A stretch of 64,000 nucleotides of DNA from Azospirillum endophyticum (GTDB lineage Bacteria > Pseudomonadota > Alphaproteobacteria > Azospirillales > Azospirillaceae). Made by a program: the position numbers and the translations under genes. Below, one piece after another: positions 8,462 through 16,816 of this stretch (position 1 is the first letter of the stretch; each line of letters begins with the position of its first letter). A model generated the notes under the pieces. The model made no database searches. It was not told where the DNA came from and saw only the letters and a list, made by a program, of their open reading frames with translations. The stretch lies in assembly GCF_016595245.1 (NCBI RefSeq), contig NZ_JAENHM010000063.1, positions 62,001 through 126,000 of the forward strand, given 5' to 3'.

Positions 8462-9304
8462 ATGACCGAAAACCACATCAGGACCGAAGACGGCGTCGAT
8501 ATCTTCTTCAAGGATTGGGGGCGCAAGGATGCGCAACCGATCGTCTTCCACCATGGCTGGCCGCTTTCCTCCGACGACTGGGATGCGCAGATGCTGTTCT
8601 TCCTGCAGCAGGGCTATCGCGTCGTCGCCCACGACCGCCGCAGCCACGGCCGCTCGGCGCAGGTTTCGGACGGGCACGACATGGACCATTACGCCGCCGA
8701 CGCCTTCGCCGTGGTCGAGCATCTGAACCTGAAGGACGCCATCCATATCGGCCATTCCACCGGCGGCGGCGAGGTCGCCCGCTATGTCGCGAGGCATGGC
8801 CAGCCGGCTGGACGCGTTGCCAAGGCGGTGCTGGTGTCCGCCGTGCCGCCGTTGATGGTCAGGACCGACGATAATCCGGAAGGCCTGCCGATCGAGGTCT
8901 TCGACGGCTTCCGCTCGGCGCTCGCCGCCAATCGTGCGCAGTTCTTCCGCGACGTCCCGGCCGGCCCATTCTATGGCTTCAATCGCGAAGGCGCGAAAGT
9001 CCTGGAGGGTGTGATCCAGAATTGGTGGCGGCAGGGCATGATGGGCGGTGCCCTGGCCCACTACGCGGGCATCAGGGCTTTCTCCGAGACCGACCAGACG
9101 GAAGACTTGACGGCGATCACGATCCCGACGCTGGTGCTGCACGGCGAAGACGACCAGATCGTGCCGATCGCCGCCTCGGCCGTAAAGTCCGCCAAGCTTC
9201 TGAAGAATGGCCAGCTCAAGACCTATCCCGGTTTCTCGCATGGCATGCTGACGATCAACGCCGACGTCCTCAATGCCGATCTCCTTGCCTTTGTGAAGGC
9301 TTGA
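8462..9304 (+). CDS. Alpha/beta hydrolase, non-heme chloroperoxidase type
   Basis: A 280-residue cytoplasmic protein without signal peptide. It begins 'IRTEDGVDIFFKDWG', as cofactor-free haloperoxidases/esterases do. The oxyanion motif is HHGWP near residue 30, the nucleophile elbow is GHSTGGG (Ser99), the acid lies in 'VLHGEDDQIVP' and the base is the His of 'FSHGML'. These enzymes hydrolyse esters or form peracids that halogenate substrates in vitro; the physiological role is usually ester or lactone hydrolysis. It starts a run of plus-strand accessory genes that includes two more hydrolases of different subfamilies. Confidence 0.9.
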   Translation: MTENHIRTEDGVDIFFKDWGRKDAQPIVFHHGWPLSSDDWDAQMLFFLQQGYRVVAHDRRSHGRSAQVSDGHDMDHYAADAFAVVEHLNLKDAIHIGHSTGGGEVARYVARHGQPAGRVAKAVLVSAVPPLMVRTDDNPEGLPIEVFDGFRSALAANRAQFFRDVPAGPFYGFNREGAKVLEGVIQNWWRQGMMGGALAHYAGIRAFSETDQTEDLTAITIPTLVLHGEDDQIVPIAASAVKSAKLLKNGQLKTYPGFSHGMLTINADVLNADLLAFVKA

Positions 9305-9319
9305 AGGACCACGGCGGGG

Positions 9320-9343
9320 CAGCATCCATCACCATGGATGATG
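9320..9343 (+). promoter_or_regulatory. Palindromic LysR-type operator candidate upstream of the MFS gene
   Basis: CATCCAT (9323-9329), a 4-nt gap and ATGGATG (9334-9340), extended to ATGATG on the right. It nearly duplicates the palindrome at 16624-16647, and both are followed by a similar stretch (TCCA then a GCGC/GGCAGCTTCCCG-like segment). It lies about 165 bp before the MFS start. Confidence 0.5.
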
Positions 9344-9498
9344 TTTCCAAACCGGCGCGCTTCCCGGCCGCGGTCCCGCCTCTCTACCTTGCTGTGCATC
9401 GAACGGACCTGCTCGTTTCGGCCCTCTTCAACACGTCCCCCTGCCCGGCCCCCCAGGCGGGAGAGCATCCTGCAGCTCCATAATCCCGAGGAGCCACC

Positions 9499-10683
9499 AT
9501 GACGGCAAACAGCGCGCCTGCGACCTCTTCCTGGCCCGCGGTCTTCACGATCGCGGTGGGGACCTTCGCGCTGGTGACCAGCGAGTTCCTTCCGATCGGC
9601 TTGCTGTCGCATATCGCGGACCAGTTCGGCATCGCCGCCGGTCAGGCCGGCTTGCTGGTGACGATGCCCGGCATCGTTGCGGCCATCGCCGCTCCGGTCT
9701 GCATGATCACGGCACGGACGTTGGACCGCAGGCTCCTGCTGATCGGATTCACGCTCCTGGTCCTGGCTTCCAACCTGATCGTCGCAACCGCTTCCGGCTT
9801 CGCGGCCGCACTCGTCGGACGGGCCCTGCTCGGCGTCAGCGTCGGCGGTTTCTGGACGTTCGCCGCAGCCACCGGACGCAAGCTGGTGACCACCCAGGAC
9901 GGCGATCGGGCGACGGCGATCATCATGGCGGGAATATCGATCGGCACCGTGGTCGGCGTTCCATTGGGTTCGGCCCTGGGAAGCGTCATGGGCTGGCGGC
10001 TATCGTTTTTCGCCGTTGCCTCGCTCTGCCTTCTGGTGATGGCTGCGCAGAGCCTGTTCCTGCCGAAAATCGTGATTGCCACCGGGCAGTCGGTGAAGAG
10101 CCTGGTTGAGACGGCCGGCAGTCGCGGCCTTGCGCTGCCGTTCGTCGCGACCGCCCTGACTGCGGCCGGCCAGTTCGCGGCCTATACCTATCTCGAACCC
10201 CTTCTGGTCGAAAATGCCAAAGTGGATCCAGCGCGACTGGGCTTCGTCCTTGCCATCTACGGCGTGTTCGGAGTTGTCGGCACATTCCTCGGCGAGCGCT
10301 TGAGCCGCCGAAACCCGGCATCCGGCTTCATGCTGGTCGCACTTGCCATCGCGATCTTCATCGTCATGACCACTCTTTTGCCTGCCGGCGCGCCTGCACA
10401 GGCGATTTCCGTCGCGCTGTGGGGCGCGGCCTTCGGTGCGGTTCCCGTTTGCCTGCAGATCTGGACCTATGCTGCCGAGCCCGAGCGATTCGAAGCCAGC
10501 TCGGCCATCACCGTCAGCGTCTTTCAGATCGCCCTCGCGATCGGCGCCTTCGGTGGCGGGCTCATTGCCGACGCTCAAGGACTCATCGGCGCCTTTCTGG
10601 CTGGTGCCTGCCTCAACCTCCTGGCCGCGGTCCTGGTGGCCAGGAGCCTGTTTCTCCCCGACGCCGGGACGAAGGAGACCTGA
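9499..10683 (+). CDS. MFS transporter, DHA1 (arabinose-efflux/NepI-like) family
   Basis: A 394-residue membrane protein with twelve predicted helices. The start 'FTIAVGTFALVTSEFLPIGL' and the 'GLLVTMPGIVAAIAAPV' and 'DRRLLLIGFTLLVLASN' segments (motif A with DRR) mark the DHA1 efflux group. GAGGAG precedes the ATG. Such proteins export sugars, nucleosides or drugs by proton antiport. It lies one base upstream of the next hydrolase gene, so the two are almost certainly co-transcribed, and a LysR-type palindrome lies in its leader. Confidence 0.9.
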   Translation: MTANSAPATSSWPAVFTIAVGTFALVTSEFLPIGLLSHIADQFGIAAGQAGLLVTMPGIVAAIAAPVCMITARTLDRRLLLIGFTLLVLASNLIVATASGFAAALVGRALLGVSVGGFWTFAAATGRKLVTTQDGDRATAIIMAGISIGTVVGVPLGSALGSVMGWRLSFFAVASLCLLVMAAQSLFLPKIVIATGQSVKSLVETAGSRGLALPFVATALTAAGQFAAYTYLEPLLVENAKVDPARLGFVLAIYGVFGVVGTFLGERLSRRNPASGFMLVALAIAIFIVMTTLLPAGAPAQAISVALWGAAFGAVPVCLQIWTYAAEPERFEASSAITVSVFQIALAIGAFGGGLIADAQGLIGAFLAGACLNLLAAVLVARSLFLPDAGTKET

Positions 10684-10684
10684 C

Positions 10685-11728
10685 ATGACCTTTCCCTCTC
10701 TCAAATCCTTGGTGGGCAAATCCTTGGCGGGCAAACCCATCGCGGGCAAACTCGCGGCGGCGGCATTCGTCGCGATCGTCTCGACGGCCGCTCCCGCCGC
10801 CGCTCAACCCGCCACCACGACCGTTGCCGCCCAGGCAACCGGGGACGCCGAGCTTGTCGCCTCGCTTCCGGGGTTTCGCAATGCCGATGTCACCGTGAAC
10901 GGCGTCAAGCTCCACTACGTGATCGGTGGGCAAGGGTCACCGGTGATCCTCCTTCCGGGCTGGCCGGAGACTTGGTGGTCCTGGCACAAGATCATGCCGG
11001 AGCTTGCCAGGACCCATACGGTGATCGCGCTCGATATCCGCGGCATGGGCCAATCCGACAAGCCTGCCGACGGGTATGAGAAGAAGAGGCTCGCCAGCGA
11101 CGTCCATGAACTGGTCAAGGCGCTCGGCTATGCCAAGGTGGATGTGGTCGGCCACGACATCGGGTCGATGGTCGCCTTTGCCTATGCCGCCAATTACCCC
11201 GACGCCACCGGCAAGGTCGTGATGCTCGACGTGCCCCATCCGGACGCGGAACTTGCCAAATGGCCGCTGCTTCCGACAGCCGGCACCTTCGGCGACAGGA
11301 TCGATGAGGATCATGCCTATGCCTGGTGGTTCGCTTTCCATCAGGTCAAGGGCCTTCCGGAAGACCTTCTGGCGGGCCGGCAGGACATCGAGCAGAGGTG
11401 GTTCTTCCGCTACCTGATGAAGGACGAAAGCAAGATCGACGCCCGGGACCGTGCCGTCTATGCAGCAGCCTATGCGGGCAGGGATGCCATCCGCGCCGGC
11501 AACGCCTGGTATCAGGCTTTCCCGCAGGACATCATCGATGACGGCACCTACGCCACGCTCGGGATGCCGGTTCTCGCCCTGGGCGGACCCGGCTACGTCT
11601 GGCTGAAGACGACCCTTGAGCGGAAAGCCACCGATCTCACGGCCTACAAGATCGCGGAGAGCGGTCATTTCATCGCCGAGGAACAGCCGGAAAAGGCGCT
11701 GAAATATATTACCGACTTCCTCAAGTAG
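10685..11728 (+). CDS. Exported alpha/beta hydrolase (epoxide hydrolase / haloalkane dehalogenase-like)
   Basis: A 347-residue protein with an N-terminal signal peptide ending near 'STAAPAAAQ'. The leader contains a triple micro-repeat (VGKSLAGKPIAGKL). The mature part has 'LLPGWPETWWSW' (HGXP-like oxyanion loop with W), the nucleophile elbow 'VVGHDIGSMVAF' with Asp instead of Ser, and the late base in 'IAESGHFIAEEQP'. An Asp nucleophile is typical of epoxide hydrolases and haloalkane/fluoroacetate dehalogenases. It follows the MFS gene by one base and precedes another epoxide-hydrolase-type gene, suggesting periplasmic processing of a reactive compound. The substrate is not deducible. Confidence 0.85.
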   Translation: MTFPSLKSLVGKSLAGKPIAGKLAAAAFVAIVSTAAPAAAQPATTTVAAQATGDAELVASLPGFRNADVTVNGVKLHYVIGGQGSPVILLPGWPETWWSWHKIMPELARTHTVIALDIRGMGQSDKPADGYEKKRLASDVHELVKALGYAKVDVVGHDIGSMVAFAYAANYPDATGKVVMLDVPHPDAELAKWPLLPTAGTFGDRIDEDHAYAWWFAFHQVKGLPEDLLAGRQDIEQRWFFRYLMKDESKIDARDRAVYAAAYAGRDAIRAGNAWYQAFPQDIIDDGTYATLGMPVLALGGPGYVWLKTTLERKATDLTAYKIAESGHFIAEEQPEKALKYITDFLK

Positions 11729-11750
11729 AGCATCAATCAAGGAAATCGAT

Positions 11751-13016
11751 ATGACGGTTCAATCGACCGGCACGTCGCGCCGGCGCATGCTGGAGTTCGC
11801 CGTCGCCCTTCCCGTGGCGACCGCTTTGGCTTCGCAAGCCGTGGCGGCGGCGATACCGACCATCCCGCCAGCCACCAAGGAGGTGAAGCCGTTCAAGGTC
11901 TCCGTGCCGCAGGCCGCCATCGACGATCTCAAGCGCCGCCTCAGGAACACCCGCTGGCCCGAGCAGGAAACGGCCTCCGGCTGGTCCCAGGGCGTGCCGC
12001 TCCATAAGGCCAAGTCGCTGGTCTCCCACTGGGAGGCCAAGTACGACTGGCGGGCCTTCGAGAAACGCATCAATGGCTACCCGCAGTTCCGCACCGAGAT
12101 CGACGGACTCGGCATCCACTTCATCCATGTGAAGTCGAAGCACGAGCACGCATTGCCGATCATCCTGACGCATGGTTGGCCGGGGTCGGTCGTCGAATTC
12201 CTCAACATCATCGATCCTCTCACCGACCCGACCAAGCACGGCGGCAAGGCGGAAGATGCCTTTCATGTCGTCATTCCGTCCCAGCCGGGCTTCGGATTCT
12301 CCGACAAGCCGCGGGCGGAAGGATGGACCGTGGTGCGCACGGCGAAAGCCTGGGGCGAGTTGATGAAGCGCCTCGGCTACGGCACATGGGTCGCCCAGGG
12401 CGGTGACTGGGGCTCCGGCGTCACCCATGCCCTTGGCCACATCCGGCCGCAAGGCCTTGTCGCCGCGCATGTCAATTGGCCGCTCGTCTTCCCGGAGAAG
12501 TTTCCGGACGATCCGACGCCGGAAGAAAAGGCCGCCATGGACGCGGCGGCGACGTTTGCCAACGATCAGTTCGGCTACTTCAAGGAACAGGCGACGCGGC
12601 CGCAGACGATCGGCTATGCGCTCGCCGACTCGCCGGCCGGACAGGCGACCTGGATTTACGAGAAATTCCAGGCCTGGACCGACAATCGCGGCGACGCGGA
12701 GGACGCGCTGACGGTCGACGAGATGCTGGACAACATCTCGCTGTACTGGTTCACCGGCACCGCCGCGTCCTCGGCAAGGATCTATTGGGAGAACGCCCGC
12801 AACGGCGGCGGCTTCGATGCCGGCCGCATCGAACTGCCGATGGCGGCGACGATCTTCCCGAAGGAAATCTATCGCGCGCCGAAGGCATGGGCCGAAGCCC
12901 ACTGGCCGAACCTCTTCTACTGGAACGAAGTCGGCAAGGGTGGCCATTTCGCCGCCTTCGAACAACCCGCTCTCTTCGCCGACGAGATGCGCAAGGCTTT
13001 CCGGACCATCCGCTGA
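11751..13016 (+). CDS. Epoxide hydrolase with N-terminal EHN domain, Tat-like signal
   Basis: A 421-residue protein. The N-terminus 'TSRRRMLEFAVALPVATALA' resembles a twin-arginine signal, so export of a folded enzyme is likely. Residues ~45-150 match the EHN domain of microsomal-type epoxide hydrolases ('VPQAAIDDLKRRLRNTRWPE'). The core has 'LTHGWPGSVVEFL', 'VIPSQPGFGFSDKP', the nucleophile motif 'GGDWGS' (Asp) and the base in 'GKGGHFAAFEQP'. The catalytic Tyr pair is plausibly in 'LYWFTG' and 'WPNLFYW'. RBS AAGGAAA. It would open an epoxide to a diol in the periplasm, together with the preceding hydrolase. Confidence 0.9.
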   Translation: MTVQSTGTSRRRMLEFAVALPVATALASQAVAAAIPTIPPATKEVKPFKVSVPQAAIDDLKRRLRNTRWPEQETASGWSQGVPLHKAKSLVSHWEAKYDWRAFEKRINGYPQFRTEIDGLGIHFIHVKSKHEHALPIILTHGWPGSVVEFLNIIDPLTDPTKHGGKAEDAFHVVIPSQPGFGFSDKPRAEGWTVVRTAKAWGELMKRLGYGTWVAQGGDWGSGVTHALGHIRPQGLVAAHVNWPLVFPEKFPDDPTPEEKAAMDAAATFANDQFGYFKEQATRPQTIGYALADSPAGQATWIYEKFQAWTDNRGDAEDALTVDEMLDNISLYWFTGTAASSARIYWENARNGGGFDAGRIELPMAATIFPKEIYRAPKAWAEAHWPNLFYWNEVGKGGHFAAFEQPALFADEMRKAFRTIR

Positions 13017-13044
13017 ATTCCCCCATCGCAAAAAGGAAAGAACC

Positions 13045-13488
13045 ATGCCTACCAATGAAGAAATCATCCGCGAACTCTATCGGACTGCGGAAGTCAAGGA
13101 CGTCGAAGGATTCGTCGCCCTCTTCGCCGAGAACGGCTATTTCTGGGATGTCTCGGCAGATGCAAAATATTACGGAGAAGACATTGGAAAGACGGTGGAA
13201 ATCTACGCCAGCGCCTTCCATGACATGCACCGCGAGCTTGGAGATTTCTACGTCACCGAAAATGTCGTCATCGTCGAGCTGACGCTCAACGGCACCCAGA
13301 CCGGGCCGCTTGCTCTCCCGGCCGGAACGATCCCGCCGACCGGCAAAGAAATGCATGCCCCCTGCTGCGACGTCTTCCGCCTGAAGGACGGCAAGGTGAC
13401 GTCGTTCCATTGCTACACGGCCGCGACGACCATTCTCGGCCAGCTTGGCGTCCTCGGCAATCTTGCAGCCTCCTTCCAGCAGAGCTGA
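13045..13488 (+). CDS. SnoaL/NTF2-like polyketide-cyclase-fold protein
   Basis: A 147-residue cytoplasmic protein with the NTF2-like pattern: helix 'NEEIIRELYRTAEVKDVEGF', then 'ALFAENGYFWDV', and beta strands ending 'CCDVFRLKDGKVTSFHCYTA', the usual 'F-DGKI-' hairpin of SnoaL proteins. Members act as small isomerases, cyclases or ligand binders. It lies 28 bp after the epoxide hydrolase with AAAGGAAAG as RBS, so it belongs to the same operon. A pair of adjacent cysteines (CC) lies in the last strands. Confidence 0.8.
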   Translation: MPTNEEIIRELYRTAEVKDVEGFVALFAENGYFWDVSADAKYYGEDIGKTVEIYASAFHDMHRELGDFYVTENVVIVELTLNGTQTGPLALPAGTIPPTGKEMHAPCCDVFRLKDGKVTSFHCYTAATTILGQLGVLGNLAASFQQS

Positions 13489-13584
13489 GGATCATCCGTG
13501 CTCGCCCGGGGGGATGCCGATTTTCGGCTCCCGCCGACCCTCCACCCAGTCGTCCAGCCCCCTGAAGCCAAAAGGAAGAAGCCG

Positions 13585-14070
13585 ATGACGATGTGGTCGA
13601 CTGGAAAGGCAACCGCTCTCGCCGCGATCCTGGCGGCGAGCTTGGGTCCCCATGCTGTCCTGGCCGATGACCCGGCACAGCATGAGTCCTCGCGGCATGA
13701 CCATTCGTCCTCCATTTCGGATGGACCGGAAGCCGCCTATCTCGCCGCGAACGACGTGGCGATGGACAGGATGATGGCGGACATGGCGGTCAAGCCGACC
13801 GGTGATATCGACCGCGACTTCGTGGCGATGATGACGCCGCATCATCAGGGCGCCATCGACATGGCGCTCGCCATCCTGAAATACGGCAGGAACGAGCAGC
13901 TCAAGCGGCTGGCTCAGGAGATCATCGTCGAGCAGCAACAGGAGATCGCGGCCATGAAGCTTGCGATCGGCGACGCCCTCCCGCCCTCCGCTGCCGCGCC
14001 GACGGGGATCTCCCCGGACAAAGCTCCCCCAGGTTCCGTGCAGCGCATGGATCCGAACATGAAGATGTGA
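13585..14070 (+). CDS. DUF305 (ferritin-like, CopM-type) exported protein
   Basis: A 161-residue protein starting MTMWSTGKA, preceded by AAAGGAAG; signal peptide to about residue 28 (cut near VLAD-D). A His/Ser-rich segment 'HESSRHDHSSS' follows, then the DUF305 core with 'FVAMMTPHHQGAIDMA' and 'LAQEIIVEQQQEIAAMK'. DUF305 proteins are periplasmic, and several bind copper or silver. It lies next to the YVTN protein, with which DUF305 genes often occur. A metal-binding periplasmic role is likely. Confidence 0.85.
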   Translation: MTMWSTGKATALAAILAASLGPHAVLADDPAQHESSRHDHSSSISDGPEAAYLAANDVAMDRMMADMAVKPTGDIDRDFVAMMTPHHQGAIDMALAILKYGRNEQLKRLAQEIIVEQQQEIAAMKLAIGDALPPSAAAPTGISPDKAPPGSVQRMDPNMKM

Positions 14071-14088
14071 CTGAAAGGTCTTGCCCAC

Positions 14089-15543
14089 ATGACCCGCCTG
14101 TCTGTCGCTGCGGCGCTTCTCGCCGGCAGCATACTCTTCCCATTCGCCGCTTTCGCCGGACAGGCTCCGGCTGCCGCCTCCGATCCCGACATCCCGATCA
14201 GCGGCAGGGACCGTGTCTATGGCGCCGAGCAGTTCTCCAACACCGTCTCGGTCAGCGATCCATCGACCAACACGCTGCTGGGGGTCATCAAGCTCGGCGA
14301 TCCGCAGCCGGGCAACCTGTCGCCGCTCTACAAGGGCCAGGTGCTCGTCCATGGTATGGGCTTCTCGCCCGACCACAAGACCCTGGCCGTCGTCTCGATC
14401 GGCTCCAACTCGGTCACCTTCATCGACACGGCCACCAACACGGTCAGGCACACGACCTATGTCGGCCGCTCGCCGCACGAGGCCTTCTTCACCCCGGACG
14501 GCAGGGAAGTCTGGGTCACGGTGCGCGGCGAGGACTACGTCGCCGTTCTCGACGCCGCCAGCTTCGAGGAAAAGACGCGGATCAGGGTGCCGGCCGGCCC
14601 CGGCATGCAGATCTTCTCGCCCGACGGACGCTACGGCTACATCTGCTCGTCCTTCAATCCGGAGACGGTCGTCGTCTCGGTTGCCGATCACCGGATCCTC
14701 GGCCACGTGAAGCAGGAAAGCCCGTTCTGCCCCAACATCGCCGCTTCGCCGGACGGCAAGCAGGTCTGGTTCACCTTGAAAGATATCGGCAAGACGCAGG
14801 TCTTCAGCGCCGAAGCGCCGTTCGACCTGATCAGGACGATCGACACCGGGCCGATCACCAACCACGTCAACCTGGTCACCAACAGGAACGGCAGCTTCGC
14901 CTTCGTGACCGTCGGCGGGTTGAACGTGGTGAAGGTGTTCCGCACCGATGATTTCGAGCAGGTGGCGACGATCCCGGTCGGCAATCTGCCGCACGGCATC
15001 TGGCCCTCGGGCGACGGCACGCGCGTCTATGTCGGCCTCGAGAACGCCGACCAGTTCGCCGTGATCGATACCCTGACGAACAAGGTTATCGCCAGCATCC
15101 CGATCGGCCAGGCGCCGCAGGCGGTCGCCTATGTTCCGAATGCCGTGCCGGAAGGAGACGGCCGGCAGAACCTCGTGCCGCTCGGCAAGGCCGGCGAAGC
15201 GGCGCATCTGAGGCTGTCCGCGGCGGACGGGACGGACAAGACACCGTCCACCGTCACGCTGTTCGACCAGGGACTGACGCAGATCCTGCAGGCATCGGTC
15301 ACGGGACTTGAGCCGAAGAAAGCTTATGTTCTGGCCTTGTCGCGCAAGGTGGACGGCAGCGGTCCGCTGGAGGGGCTCTCGAACTTCATGACCAACCCTG
15401 CAGGTTCGGCGATCGTCAACGCCGTCGGGCCGATCCGGCAGATCGTCGAGGCCAGGCACAAGGACGAGCGGCGCTATCTCGTGGTCGCCTCGGATGAAAA
15501 CGGCCAGCCGGGCCGGATCCTGCAGGTTCAAGTTCCGGAGTGA
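14089..15543 (+). CDS. Exported YVTN-type beta-propeller protein
   Basis: A 484-residue protein with a signal peptide (cleavage near 'AAFAGQ'). Residues ~40-370 show repeated blades such as 'NTVSVSDPSTNTLLGVIKLG', 'NSVTFIDTATNTVRHTTYVG', 'FSPDGRYGYICSSF' and 'QFAVIDTLTNKVIASIPIGQ', typical of YVTN/40-residue propellers. The last ~110 residues ('LVPLGKAGEAAHLRLSAADG' onward) form a separate domain of unknown function. Such propellers are periplasmic binding or scaffolding proteins, often near copper or quinoprotein genes. It starts 18 bp after the DUF305 stop with GAAAGG as RBS, so the two are co-expressed. Confidence 0.85.
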   Translation: MTRLSVAAALLAGSILFPFAAFAGQAPAAASDPDIPISGRDRVYGAEQFSNTVSVSDPSTNTLLGVIKLGDPQPGNLSPLYKGQVLVHGMGFSPDHKTLAVVSIGSNSVTFIDTATNTVRHTTYVGRSPHEAFFTPDGREVWVTVRGEDYVAVLDAASFEEKTRIRVPAGPGMQIFSPDGRYGYICSSFNPETVVVSVADHRILGHVKQESPFCPNIAASPDGKQVWFTLKDIGKTQVFSAEAPFDLIRTIDTGPITNHVNLVTNRNGSFAFVTVGGLNVVKVFRTDDFEQVATIPVGNLPHGIWPSGDGTRVYVGLENADQFAVIDTLTNKVIASIPIGQAPQAVAYVPNAVPEGDGRQNLVPLGKAGEAAHLRLSAADGTDKTPSTVTLFDQGLTQILQASVTGLEPKKAYVLALSRKVDGSGPLEGLSNFMTNPAGSAIVNAVGPIRQIVEARHKDERRYLVVASDENGQPGRILQVQVPE

Positions 15544-15703
15544 AAGCGACCGGGCGGTCCGCGGGACAGCGGGCCATCCGTCGGGAGGCCGGGATATGGT
15601 GGAGCTTTCCCCAAAGCTGTAGCCTTTGTTCGGCGATCGGATTCCCGCTTCGAAGCGAGTCCGCTTTCGCGCGACCCGATCCAGAAGCCATGGAGCTTGC
15701 GGT

Positions 15704-16645
15704 TTGGACCAGATACTCGCGATCCGCACCTTCGTCCGTGTTGCCGAAGCCGGCTCTTTTGCGAAAGCCGCGGACTCGATGAACCTGCCGCGATCGTCGG
15801 TCAGCAAGCTGGTGCAGGATCTCGAGGTGCATCTCGGGACGAAGCTGGTGGAACGGACGACCCGCTCGGTGACGATGACGAACGAAGGCTTGGCCTATCA
15901 CGAACGGGCGCTCCGGCTCCTGGCCGATCTCGACGACATGGATGGAACGGTCGCCGGTTCCCGCAGCACTCCGAAGGGAAGGCTCAGGGTCGACATCGGC
16001 TCCGTCCTGGCGAACCGGATCCTCATTCCCGTACTGGACGACTTCCAGCGGCAATACCCGGACATCGATCTGCTGCTGGGTGTCAGTGACCGGTCGGCCG
16101 ATCTCATCGGCGAGGGCATCGATTGCGTCATCCGCGGCGGCGCCCTGCCGGATTCGTCCCTGAAGGCCAGGAAGCTGTGCGAGCTCGACTACGTCGTCTG
16201 CGCCGCACCGGGCTATCTGGCCGGAAGGCAGGCGCCGGCGCATCCGGACGAGTTGGATGGCCACCGGATCGTGAGCTATTTCTCGGCGTCTTCCGGCAAA
16301 CGCTTTCCCCTTCGCTTCCAGCATGGCGATGAGAAGATCGAGCGTCCGGCTTCGATCGGCATCGCGGTGAACGAGAGTACGGCGCATCTGACCGCTCTGC
16401 TGGCCGGTCTCGGCGTCGGGCAGAGCTTCGGCTTCTTCGCAAGGCCGCATTTCCAGGCCGGGACGCTTGTCGAACTGCTGCCTGAGTGGAAGCCGGAGAA
16501 TCACGCCCTGCATCTCGTCTACCCGGCGGATCGGTTTCCAAACCCCAGGCTTCGCGCATTCGCCGATTGGGCGGCGACCGTGTTCGAGGCCGCCGATGCC
16601 CGGCGAGGCGCCGGTGCAACCGACATCATCCATTCCCATGGATGA
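15704..16645 (+). CDS. LysR-family regulator of the hydrolase block
   Basis: A 313-residue LysR-type regulator. A TTG start at 15704 gives the canonical N-terminus 'DQILAIRTFVRVAEAGSFAK' with GGAG eight bases upstream; ATG starts fit poorly. The winged HTH is residues ~1-60 ('AADSMNLPRSSVSKLVQDLE'). The effector domain follows, with 'STPKGRLRVDIGSVLANRIL' and 'GEGIDCVIRGGALPDSSL', the CrgA-like branch. Its stop codon overlaps a perfect palindrome (16624-16647) also present before the MFS gene, so it probably controls the SDR/MDR genes downstream and the MFS/hydrolase operon upstream. The ligand is unknown. Confidence 0.85.
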   Translation: MDQILAIRTFVRVAEAGSFAKAADSMNLPRSSVSKLVQDLEVHLGTKLVERTTRSVTMTNEGLAYHERALRLLADLDDMDGTVAGSRSTPKGRLRVDIGSVLANRILIPVLDDFQRQYPDIDLLLGVSDRSADLIGEGIDCVIRGGALPDSSLKARKLCELDYVVCAAPGYLAGRQAPAHPDELDGHRIVSYFSASSGKRFPLRFQHGDEKIERPASIGIAVNESTAHLTALLAGLGVGQSFGFFARPHFQAGTLVELLPEWKPENHALHLVYPADRFPNPRLRAFADWAATVFEAADARRGAGATDIIHSHG

Positions 16646-16647
16646 TG
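16624..16647 (+). promoter_or_regulatory. Perfect 10+10 palindrome overlapping the lysR stop codon
   Basis: CATCATCCAT (16624-16633), spacer TCCC, then ATGGATGATG (16638-16647). The two 10-base arms are exact reverse complements and contain the ATC...GAT core of LysR sites. The lysR stop (16643-16645) lies inside the right arm. It is about 180 bp before the SDR start, the same geometry as the copy at 9320. Confidence 0.6.
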
Positions 16648-16816
16648 CCTCCACCGCGGGCAGCTTCCCGACGGCAGGATGACGGCCTAATTTCAGCTCA
16701 TCGGACGGCGACGAAAGGCCAAAGGCCGGCGCCACCTCCCGGAACAGTTTCAAGCATCCGACGGTCCGGGCGAACCCGGGCCGATCCCTTCCGCACGCTC
16801 TCAAAAGGAAATCACC

